DNA of 7,486 bases from an uncultured Lentisphaeria bacterium (GTDB lineage Bacteria > Verrucomicrobiota > Lentisphaeria > Victivallales > Victivallaceae): assembly GCA_903821255.1 (NCBI GenBank), contig CAIJKT010001046.1, positions 1 through 7,486 on the forward strand. Direction: 5' to 3'. Position numbers and translations under genes: made by a program. Under the pieces are notes generated by a model that was not told the DNA's origin, ran no database searches, and was given only the letters and a program-made list of their open reading frames with translations. Below are positions 1-6,451 of this stretch, one piece after another. The stretch's first letter is position 1. Every line of letters begins with the position of its first letter.

Positions 1-1287
1 ATCATTCTGGTCAGATTTGCCTCCAATATTCCGTGTCCGGGTGTTGATCCTGCGGCGCTCAAAGCTTATTTCCACCTTTTCAGCAAAGACAGCGCGGGTG
101 GAATGCTGATGGGAATGTTCGACCTCTTCAGCGGGGGCGCATTGCATCAGTTTGCGCTTGCGACTCTCGGGATTATGCCTTACATTACCGCTTCGATCAT
201 CATGCAGTTACTGGTTCCGGTCATCCCTTCGCTGGAAAAGCTCCAGCGCGAGGGCGATGTCGGACGGCAGAAAATCAATCAATACACTCGTTATCTTACA
301 GTTTTAGTATGCCTGATTCAGGGAACGATGGCAGCAATGACGATGATAAATCCGACCAGAGTCGGTCTTCCGACTCCGGAAACGTCGCTGGTATTCAGTA
401 CCGGCGCGGGATTTGTTCTCATGACTGTTATCGTTCTTACTTCCGCCACCATGCTTGAAGTATGGCTGGGGGAACAGGTAACTGCGCGCGGCATTGGCAA
501 CGGCGTATCAATTATCATCACTATCGGTATTATTGCCAGACTGCCGCAGGCAGTTATGCAGTTGATTGACATGGCATGGAATCAGGCCACCTCCGCTGGA
601 ACATCGTTCAAGCCGGTGCAGCTTCTGATTCTCCTGATGCTGTTCGCACTGGTCACTGCCGCAACCATCCTGCTGTCACAAGGACAACGCCGCATTCCGA
701 TTCAAATGGTCAAGAAGAGTGTCGGCAACCAGGTTCAGGGCGGAACTACTTATATGCCGCTGAAGGTTAACTTCTCCGGCGTAATGCCGATCATTTTCGC
801 CAGCGCGATTCTGATGATTCCCGGTGTGCTCCTGCAATGGGTGCAGTGGCATGAGATTGCCAACGCCATCCGTTACGGCTCGATCGGCTACATGTGCATG
901 GACGGCGTGATGATTCTGGCGTTCTCCTACTTCTGGGTTGCCAACCAGTTCAATCCGATCCAGATTGCTGATAACCTGAAGAATCAGGGTGCCTATATTC
1001 CCGGGATTCGTCCCGGAACACCGACTGCCGATTTCCTCGATTCCACAATGACCAGAATTACTCTCTCCGGCGCGTTGTTTCTGGCGGCGCTGGCAATTTT
1101 CCCGACGATTCTGGCGGAATATTTTAAAGTTCCATTCATGGTCGCGCAATTCTTCGGCGGTACCAGCTTGCTGATTATGGTCGGCGTAGTGCTTGACACT
1201 TTAAGCCAGCTTGAATCGCACTTGACCATGCGCAATTACGAAGGGTTCCTGAAGCACGGACGACTCAAAAGCCGCAGCGGAAAATAA
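1..1287 (+). CDS. secY: Protein translocase subunit SecY, 5'-truncated by window edge
   Basis: SecY is the channel-forming subunit of the SecYEG translocase, which moves unfolded proteins across, or inserts them into, the inner membrane. The reading frame is open from base 1, so the gene starts upstream; 428 residues are visible. Bacterial SecY is usually about 430-450 residues, so only roughly the first 20-25 residues, before or within TM1, are missing. Visible family landmarks are the end of TM1 with IPCPGVD, the plug/TM2 region GMFDLFSGGAL and GIMPYITASIIMQLL (visible residues about 38-66), the cytoplasmic KINQYTRYLTV segment, the RRIPIQ...PLKVNFSGVMPIIFAS block (the loop contacting ribosome and SecA, leading into TM7), FIPGIRPG-like YIPGIRPGTPT, and the C-terminal GGTSLLIMVGVVLDT with the tail MRNYEGFLKHGRL. 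The ATG at 103 is internal (plug region), not the start. No frameshift is seen. The gene is probably the distal part of a ribosomal-protein operon, although those genes lie outside the window. Confidence 0.97.
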   Translation: MILVRFASNIPCPGVDPAALKAYFHLFSKDSAGGMLMGMFDLFSGGALHQFALATLGIMPYITASIIMQLLVPVIPSLEKLQREGDVGRQKINQYTRYLTVLVCLIQGTMAAMTMINPTRVGLPTPETSLVFSTGAGFVLMTVIVLTSATMLEVWLGEQVTARGIGNGVSIIITIGIIARLPQAVMQLIDMAWNQATSAGTSFKPVQLLILLMLFALVTAATILLSQGQRRIPIQMVKKSVGNQVQGGTTYMPLKVNFSGVMPIIFASAILMIPGVLLQWVQWHEIANAIRYGSIGYMCMDGVMILAFSYFWVANQFNPIQIADNLKNQGAYIPGIRPGTPTADFLDSTMTRITLSGALFLAALAIFPTILAEYFKVPFMVAQFFGGTSLLIMVGVVLDTLSQLESHLTMRNYEGFLKHGRLKSRSGK

Positions 1288-1354
1288 TCCGGGCTATGGT
1301 TATGTTTTGTGTGTTTTGTGCGAATCCCGAAACTCATAACTCAGAATTGAAGTT
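1288..1354 (+). other. 67-bp secY-cmk intergenic gap
   Basis: This is the only real non-coding interval in the window. It contains a perfect 9-bp tandem repeat (TGTTTTGTG twice, 1303-1320). It also has weak inverted arms GTTATG (1299-1304) and CATAAC (1335-1340) with a 30-base loop. I see no convincing sigma-70 promoter, no terminator with a T-run, and no good Shine-Dalgarno for cmk: only GAAG lies 2 bases before the ATG. Whether cmk is read through from secY or has its own promoter cannot be decided from the sequence. Confidence 0.5.
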
Positions 1355-2023
1355 ATGGCTGAAAACGTTATAGCAATTGACGGACCGGCGGCCTCCGGAA
1401 AAAGCACCATCGCCGGTCTGCTCGCAGACCGGCTCGGCATTCCCTACATCAATACCGGCAATATGTACCGTGCTGTCACCTATTATGCCATTCAGCAGGG
1501 CCTCGGCCTTTCCGATTGTTCCGAAGAGAAACTCTCCACGGTTTTAAAACAAATAAAACTGGATTACGTCAAAGCGGCATCCGGCCAATATGAAATCATG
1601 CTCAACGGCGAATTTCCCGACGCTAAAATCCGCACCCCTGAAGTCGCATCGCTAGTCAGCCCCGTCGCCGCTCTGCCCAATGTCCGGGCGTGGCTTATAG
1701 ACAAGCAGCGCGAATTCGCCAGACTGGGCCGGATTGTCATGGAAGGCCGTGACATCGGGACCGTGATTTTTCCCGGTGCGCAATATAAATTTTTTCTCAC
1801 CGCCAGTCCCGAAGAGCGCGCCAGACGCCGGCTCGCACAGGACGGCGAATCCCCCGACGGCGCAACTGTTGAATCTGTAGCCAAAGCCATTGCCGAACGG
1901 GATCTGCTGGACTCAACCAGAAAAACAGCACCGCTGAAAAAGGCTGCTGACGCAATTCTGATTGATACAGGCGGGATGTCTATCGAACAGGTGATCGAAC
2001 AAATTTTGAGGTATATAAAATGA
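1355..2023 (+). CDS. cmk: Cytidylate kinase (CMP/dCMP kinase)
   Basis: Cmk phosphorylates CMP and dCMP with ATP to the diphosphates in the cytoplasm, feeding nucleic-acid and CDP-lipid synthesis. The protein is 222 residues, the normal family length. The P-loop GPAASGKST spans residues 10-18. By correspondence with E. coli Cmk, the nucleotide-binding residues are all present: S102 and R111 (LVSPVAALPNVR), D133 in EGRDIGTV, and D186 and R189 in ERDLLDSTR. The lid region ASPEERARRR (150-159) is intact. One small variation is NTGNMYR (33-39), where many homologues have D-T/S-G-A-M/I-Y-R; the T and R positions are kept. The ATG at 1355 puts the P-loop at the usual distance from the N-terminus, although its Shine-Dalgarno is weak. 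The stop overlaps the next ATG (ATGA, 2020-2023), so the two genes are translationally coupled. Confidence 0.97.
   Translation: MAENVIAIDGPAASGKSTIAGLLADRLGIPYINTGNMYRAVTYYAIQQGLGLSDCSEEKLSTVLKQIKLDYVKAASGQYEIMLNGEFPDAKIRTPEVASLVSPVAALPNVRAWLIDKQREFARLGRIVMEGRDIGTVIFPGAQYKFFLTASPEERARRRLAQDGESPDGATVESVAKAIAERDLLDSTRKTAPLKKAADAILIDTGGMSIEQVIEQILRYIK
2007..2012 (+). promoter_or_regulatory. Shine-Dalgarno of the thioesterase gene
   Basis: TGAGGT inside the 3' end of cmk lies 7 bases before the ATG at 2020 and matches the anti-Shine-Dalgarno core through GAGGT. It supports 2020 as the start, and it contrasts with the poor site in front of cmk. Confidence 0.6.
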
Positions 2024-2409
2024 AAATTCACCAGATGCAATACCGGGTTCCCTATGCGGACACTGATCAGATGGGAGTGGTTTACTACGCTAATTATCTG
2101 GTATATTTTGAACGCAGCCGCACTGAGATGCTGCGTGATGCCGGACTGCCTTACAGCACTCTGGAAAAAGAAGGTGTTTTTCTGCCGGTTTCGGAAGCAT
2201 ACTGCAAATATCTGGCTCCCGCTCATTACGATGAGCTGCTGACGTTTAAAAGCTATGTCGAGGAAATCAAAGGCGTCAGAATTAAAATGGCTTCTGAAAT
2301 CCTGTGCGGCGAGGAGGTTCTGGCTCGCGGCTATGTCGTGCTGGCCTGTGTGGGCCGTGAAGGAAAACTAATCAGGCCTCCTGAAGCGCTCTGCAATGCC
2401 TGTCAATAA
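2020..2409 (+). CDS. YbgC/FadM-family acyl-CoA thioesterase (4HBT hotdog fold)
   Basis: This 129-residue protein has the length and motif pattern of single-domain hotdog thioesterases of the 4-hydroxybenzoyl-CoA thioesterase/YbgC family, which hydrolyse acyl-CoA or acyl-ACP thioesters in the cytoplasm. The signature Y-A-D-T-D-Q-M-G-V-V-Y-Y-A-N-Y spans residues 12-26. D16 corresponds to the catalytic Asp17 of the Pseudomonas enzyme and Asp18 of YbgC. The following YFERSRTEMLR (29-39) is the family's long central helix. At the position of YbgC His25 this protein has Tyr23, a substitution I believe is common in other subfamilies, so substrate preference should not be copied from E. coli YbgC. 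The gene starts inside the cmk stop codon with a good Shine-Dalgarno. There is no Tol-Pal gene nearby, unlike ybgC in Proteobacteria, so I leave the symbol empty. The substrate is unknown. Confidence 0.88.
   Translation: MKIHQMQYRVPYADTDQMGVVYYANYLVYFERSRTEMLRDAGLPYSTLEKEGVFLPVSEAYCKYLAPAHYDELLTFKSYVEEIKGVRIKMASEILCGEEVLARGYVVLACVGREGKLIRPPEALCNACQ
2361..2384 (-). terminator. Weak candidate terminator for the glycan operon
   Basis: Read on the - strand, TCAGG-AGG-CCTGA (2384-2372) forms a 5-bp stem with a 3-base loop, followed by TTAGTTTTCC. It lies about 43-66 bases past the stop of the last glycan gene, inside the 3' end of the thioesterase gene. The stem is short and the U-tract is interrupted, so it may be only coding sequence for I-R-P-P-E. 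Confidence 0.18.
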
Positions 2410-2426
2410 GTCCTGCTCAAGACCGC

Positions 2427-3410
2427 CTATGCGTTTTTATTTTTCTTCGCCTGATTTCTCTTGAAAAAGTAGTCGAAGACGAAAGCGAAGCGATATCTGA
2501 TTCTCAATGTCTTATACCAGAACGCCATTGTATTCAGCACCATATATTGGGCGGTCAGTTTCAGGCGGCCTTTGAACCACGGTCCGGTGTAGTAGAACGC
2601 GGCCATGAATTTGGCGGGGCCTTGAAAGTGAATCAGATTGAAGCGGATTTCAGTTTTTCTGGTTTCGTTGAAGCAGAACGGAATGCCATTCTTCCATTCA
2701 AACACTTTTTTGCCCATGCGGAAGCGATACGTTTCGGCATCGCCGCCGACGGGAATATTGATATGAGTATCGAATGTGGAATTTTCGTAAACCGCGATCA
2801 GATTGCAGACTTTATCCGGACCGTAGCTGTGATAGAATTCATTGACCGCAGTCATGTCGCTGAAGCCGCCCAGGATATTGTTGGCGCGGTTGTATTCCCA
2901 CATGGCTTTAATCTTGTTCAGCTTTGACGCATCGGTATAAAAAGTCGGCATCAGTTCGCAAAATTTGCTCAAAGCCGGGAGTTTCCAGTAGGAAATGCCC
3001 GGGGATGCACATTCCGGGCTGTAAATCGCCAGCCCGACGTCTTTTGTGCTGAACATTCCGGCATTTACCTCGTTGATATCCGCATACATCAGCACATCGG
3101 AATCGCAGACAAAAACCTCCTGATAACCGGAGCTGCGCATGAATTCCTCCAGCACGAACCAGCGCTGAAGGCAGAACCGTTCATAATTATATGGATTGGT
3201 GGAGAAATGCTGGTATACTTTCTCGAATTCCGCCGCGCTTGTGAAATACTGCCGGATGTTGACATGCCTGACGACCGTTCCGAGCCGGGCATTGGCATCG
3301 TCGCCAAGCAGAATTACCTCGGAGGACGGCGAGGCAAATTTCGCCTGGCGCAGCGTAAACTCCAGATATGAACTGTAGCCTGTGTGAAGAAAGATGATTG
3401 GCAGTGGCAT
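2427..3410 (-). CDS. Putative GT-A fold, GT8-like glycosyltransferase
   Basis: This 327-residue protein has no signal peptide and no clear membrane helix. It is probably a cytoplasmic nucleotide-sugar-dependent glycosyltransferase. It opens with a beta strand and helix typical of a GT-A Rossmann-like half (PIIFLHTGYSSYLEFTLRQA, residues 4-23, then VILLGDD, 32-38). A DxD metal/nucleotide-sugar site is seen as VFVCDSDVLMY (99-109, DSD at 103-105). Further on, SDMTAVNEFY (184-193) sits where GT8 enzymes have their D-Q-D-x-L-N segment, and IHFQGPAKF (260-268) resembles the GT8 H-F/Y-x-G-x-x-K motif. The family link is inferred from these motifs and their order, not from a search. The C-terminal tail is aromatic and strongly basic (KRNQAKKNKNA), which suits peripheral attachment to the inner membrane. 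It is the last gene of the - strand operon, 4 bp after the flippase stop. Donor and acceptor sugars are unknown. Confidence 0.72.
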   Translation of the reverse strand: MPLPIIFLHTGYSSYLEFTLRQAKFASPSSEVILLGDDANARLGTVVRHVNIRQYFTSAAEFEKVYQHFSTNPYNYERFCLQRWFVLEEFMRSSGYQEVFVCDSDVLMYADINEVNAGMFSTKDVGLAIYSPECASPGISYWKLPALSKFCELMPTFYTDASKLNKIKAMWEYNRANNILGGFSDMTAVNEFYHSYGPDKVCNLIAVYENSTFDTHINIPVGGDAETYRFRMGKKVFEWKNGIPFCFNETRKTEIRFNLIHFQGPAKFMAAFYYTGPWFKGRLKLTAQYMVLNTMAFWYKTLRIRYRFAFVFDYFFKRNQAKKNKNA

Positions 3411-3414
3411 AATT

Positions 3415-4905
3415 TCAGTCCGCTTTCTTTTTGTCTTGATAAAAATGTATAAGTTCCATGGTGATTTTCAGCCACACCGGAGCCAGCAGCAGAACCAGCA
3501 GCGCATCCAGCAGCAGCGTTCCGGCGATCATCCCCGGCAAGCCGAGGTTCTGCCCGTACAGCCATGTTGCGGCCGCAACTATCACCAGTCCGGCAAGCGC
3601 TATATACAGCATCCGCGTGACCGGGAGTCGCATGGTAATCTTTCCGCGCAGCACACTGTAAAAGGCCAGGCAGATGAACAGATAGGAGAGGGATGTTGCA
3701 GTCGCAGCCCCGTTGATATTCCATAGCGGAATCAGAATCGCGTTGCAGACGACATTAAACAGCGCGCCGCCGAGCATGATGGCGGCCCCCTGACGGGCGG
3801 CCCCGCACGAATTCAGCGCATTGACATAAAAGCTGGCCGCCGCGAAGAAGATGGTTCCGGTACAAAGTATTGTCAGCGCCGTTCCGGCTTCCGTGAATTG
3901 CTGGCCGAACAGTATGGTGATGATGAATTTCGCCAGCGGCAGCGTTGTGATCAATGCCAGCCACAGCAGGATGAAGAGGATGGCGCTGATCGCTTCGGTC
4001 AGCTTGGCGATCTCCTCTTTTCTGCCGTGCTGCCAGAGTTCGGAAACGATCGGCGTGAAGACTACCGGCAGAATGATGATTGACTGCACAATCTGAACAA
4101 TCGGCAGCGCGATGTTGTAGATACCCACTCTTTCCGGGGTGCTGAGTCCGGCGAGCATTATCGAGTCCATATTGGATATCGCCGTCAGCCCGACCAGCCC
4201 GACCGCAATCCATCTGCTTAAATCCCAGGTATGTTTGAACGTCCTCAGGTTAAACGTGATTTCCGGCGCGGCTTTAAGACCGAATTTCCGGGCCAGAATA
4301 ATATAGGCGGCGATGAATGACAACAGGGCGCAGGCCGGAAACATGGCGGCGGCAAAAACTAATCCGTATTGTGCGGAAAAACATACTATCCCGAGAAAAA
4401 TCAATAGAATTTTGGCGGACTGGAGCAGATTTTTGATGCCGAACGCCTTGGCGGAATCCATCGCTGACATGCAGACCGTTTCCGCCGACTGGAAAATCAG
4501 CAGCAGCGCCACGATCAGAAAGACCGCCTGCCCCGCCGGAAATTTGTAATAATGAACCACGAGAAAAGAGGAGAGCAGCGCCAGAACCAGGAAGACCGCG
4601 GTGCCGAAAGCGGTTTTGATCATCAGGATGAAGCTGTAGATGGAATTGGCGCGTACCGGACGGTTGCCTGCCCGGTTTTTGGCAATCAGGATCGTCCCGG
4701 CCTGGGTCATGCCCAGGTCAACCACCGCGAGCAGCAGGGTCAGCAAAGAAAATACCGCATACAGGAAACCGTATTCTCCGATGGAAAACGTGTTTGCCAG
4801 ATAGCGGCGGACCAGATAATTTATGACGCCGATCAGGACAGCGCCGAGCAGGGAAACGAAGCTTCCCCATAAAAAGATCTTTAATGTGGCAATCCTACTG
4901 TGCAT
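3415..4905 (-). CDS. Polysaccharide flippase, Wzx/MATE-like (MOP superfamily)
   Basis: This 496-residue, highly hydrophobic protein has about 12-14 predicted membrane helices spread over its whole length, as in Wzx-type flippases (PF01943/PF13440 group) that move undecaprenyl-linked glycans from the cytoplasmic to the periplasmic face. Supporting signatures are the N-terminal WGSFVSLLGAVLIGVINYLV with the following EYGFLYAVFSLLTLL (44-58), VVDLGMTQA (61-69), NMDSIMLAGLSTPERVGIYN (245-264), and LIPLWNINGAATATSLSYLF (391-410), the family's typical I-P-x-x-x-x-x-G-A-A-x-A-T block before the last helices. The C-terminus is short and charged (DKKKAD). Its ATG lies inside the end of the preceding GT-C gene (11-bp overlap, 4895-4905), so translation is probably coupled; no strong Shine-Dalgarno is visible. 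A lipid-II or teichoic-type substrate cannot be excluded, but the flanking glycosyltransferases argue for a surface or lipid-linked glycan. Confidence 0.88.
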   Translation of the reverse strand: MHSRIATLKIFLWGSFVSLLGAVLIGVINYLVRRYLANTFSIGEYGFLYAVFSLLTLLLAVVDLGMTQAGTILIAKNRAGNRPVRANSIYSFILMIKTAFGTAVFLVLALLSSFLVVHYYKFPAGQAVFLIVALLLIFQSAETVCMSAMDSAKAFGIKNLLQSAKILLIFLGIVCFSAQYGLVFAAAMFPACALLSFIAAYIILARKFGLKAAPEITFNLRTFKHTWDLSRWIAVGLVGLTAISNMDSIMLAGLSTPERVGIYNIALPIVQIVQSIIILPVVFTPIVSELWQHGRKEEIAKLTEAISAILFILLWLALITTLPLAKFIITILFGQQFTEAGTALTILCTGTIFFAAASFYVNALNSCGAARQGAAIMLGGALFNVVCNAILIPLWNINGAATATSLSYLFICLAFYSVLRGKITMRLPVTRMLYIALAGLVIVAAATWLYGQNLGLPGMIAGTLLLDALLVLLLAPVWLKITMELIHFYQDKKKAD

Positions 4906-6451
4906 CTGGTTTCAACTCATAGATAATGTACGTTGGGTTCTCGCATACTTTGCCGAAAAGGTCCGAATTGGCCAGCATATCGACGAATTTTGCGGGATAG
5001 ACGCGGATATCCACATTCGAGGACACCATCGACGCGATTTTGGATTTTTCGATGCCGATGAACGCAAAATTATTCTTCCGCAGCAGATCGTAAATCTGAC
5101 GGTCGGTTTTGGCTTTCCAGACATCAACGGAAATGCTCCAGAACGGTTCATACGGCAGGAAACGCCATTTTTCGGCATACATGAAAATCTTGAATTTCTT
5201 GTTGTCGTAAGTGCTCTTTTGGGTATTGAGCGCTTTAATCACCTGCTCCAGGTCGGGGCCGAGGGTTCTGAGCTCGTATATTTTCGTCAGCACAGCGCCG
5301 GACTGGACGATGGCGACGATTGCAATCACCGGCAGCAGTTTCCGGTAGTCTTTGAAGCTCACCAGCCAGCAGGAAACCGCGAAAACTATAAACGGGATGC
5401 CCGGCAGGAAGTAACGGATATCCGGGGTATTCCGGCCGATGATATATGCCGGAATGAGGTAGCTCAAACCGATAAAGGCGCAGATGAACGAGGGTTGTTC
5501 AAATTTCCTTGCCTTAATTTCCCGCTGCAAGCCGAATGCTGCTGCGCCGACGGCAAGCCAGATTGCGCCGCCGAGGTAGATGATCCAGTTCGCAGGAATC
5601 CGCAGATCGCCGGGATAGGCTATCGGCGGCAGCGCTTCGGTTGACGGCGGCATTGGCGGGCGGGTGTCTTCAATAATGTTCAATCCGCGCAGAATATCCA
5701 GCACTTTATCCACCAGGATATTGTGGCATTTGCCGTCAAAATACTTAAAAACGGCCACGTCGAAAATGAGGATGCAGGTGAATACCAGAAAAACCGAGGT
5801 CATGATCCAGACTGAACATTTCAACGGTTTCCGGCGTTCCTGAATAAAAATCAGGAAGCACATGCCCGGCAGCAGCATTACGGAGTTTTCCTTGAAAAAG
5901 AACGTTATCGCCGCCAGCAGGATTCCCGGCAGATATTGTCGTTTGAACAGCAGATAAAAAGCGGTCACCATCAGCGCGGTTGCCGGCAGATCCTGATAGA
6001 ACGCGGTGCCGAAGAGAATGGCTACGGGCAGGGTGGAGACCAGCAGCAGCGTGTTGCAAGTCGCCTCGGGCGAGTTGAATAAATGCCGCGCCGTCAGGAA
6101 GCTGAACACTAGCAGCAGGCAGAAAAAGAACAGATGGTAGAATTGCACCGTCATGAAGCCGGGAAACATTTTATAGAAGACCGCGCCCAGATAGTGCCAG
6201 CCGATCACATGCGGGCCGATGCCGGAACGCTCCTTGCCGTAATCCGTAATCAGCGACCAGCCGAAAGAAATGTCCGGCAGTTTACCGCTCTGGTTTACCA
6301 GCTGGTAATAGTGTGCGGTTTCATCGCCGACCATCGGGCATGAACTGGAAAGCCCCACATACAACATGCCGGCCAGCACCATCGCCGGGATGGCAAAGGT
6401 CAGAATTTTTACCGGCAGCATTTGTTTCAAAAAATAATCCTTCAAATTCAT
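4895..6451 (-). CDS. GT-C fold membrane glycosyltransferase (complete, ArnT/PMT-like)
   Basis: This 518-residue polytopic membrane protein is likely a polyprenyl-phosphate-sugar-dependent glycosyltransferase acting on the periplasmic side of the inner membrane. TM1 (about residues 15-35) is followed by the first periplasmic loop with GDETAHYYQL (42-51); D43/E44 are at the place of the catalytic acidic residue of GT-C enzymes. Further GT-C-like landmarks are FYQDLPATA (151-159), FFFKENSVMLLPG (184-196) and a late DIRYFLPGIPF (344-354). Residues 264-276 are a proline-rich loop (R-P-P-M-P-P-S-T-E-A-L-P-P). From about residue 390 the protein becomes soluble, a C-terminal domain of roughly 130 residues ending in ENPTYIIYELKPDAQ. 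The start codon overlaps the previous stop by 4 bp (ATGA at 6451-6448), with GGTGA about 9 bases upstream as ribosome site. The neighbouring upstream gene is a divergent paralogue. The sugar and acceptor are unknown. Confidence 0.82.
   Translation of the reverse strand: MNLKDYFLKQMLPVKILTFAIPAMVLAGMLYVGLSSSCPMVGDETAHYYQLVNQSGKLPDISFGWSLITDYGKERSGIGPHVIGWHYLGAVFYKMFPGFMTVQFYHLFFFCLLLVFSFLTARHLFNSPEATCNTLLLVSTLPVAILFGTAFYQDLPATALMVTAFYLLFKRQYLPGILLAAITFFFKENSVMLLPGMCFLIFIQERRKPLKCSVWIMTSVFLVFTCILIFDVAVFKYFDGKCHNILVDKVLDILRGLNIIEDTRPPMPPSTEALPPIAYPGDLRIPANWIIYLGGAIWLAVGAAAFGLQREIKARKFEQPSFICAFIGLSYLIPAYIIGRNTPDIRYFLPGIPFIVFAVSCWLVSFKDYRKLLPVIAIVAIVQSGAVLTKIYELRTLGPDLEQVIKALNTQKSTYDNKKFKIFMYAEKWRFLPYEPFWSISVDVWKAKTDRQIYDLLRKNNFAFIGIEKSKIASMVSSNVDIRVYPAKFVDMLANSDLFGKVCENPTYIIYELKPDAQ

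Noticed and set aside
103..105. ATG at 103 as the start of secY
   Set aside because: The frame is open upstream to base 1 and encodes the expected TM1 end and IPCPGVD segment, so the start lies outside the window.
676..1149. 157-codon open frame on the - strand inside secY
   Set aside because: secY is unmistakable on the + strand; the antisense product is rich in R, N, H and Q with no domain pattern.
1290..1340. Possible hairpin terminator or attenuator after secY
   Set aside because: The arms are only 4-6 bp with a loop of 30 bases or more, and no T-run follows.
1564..2226. 220-codon open frame on the - strand across cmk and the thioesterase gene
   Set aside because: It lies antisense to two strongly recognised genes, spans their junction and has a Ser/Arg/Ala-rich shadow composition.
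3482..3515. CAG-rich stretch that looks like a triplet microsatellite
   Set aside because: On the - strand these are CTG leucine codons in a late flippase membrane helix (LLLDALLVLLLA), interrupted by other codons; there is no uniform repeat.
4823..5644. 273-codon open frame on the + strand opposite the GT-C gene
   Set aside because: It runs antisense to a gene with clear membrane and GT-C features; the translation has no recognisable domain and a composition typical of a reverse-strand shadow.
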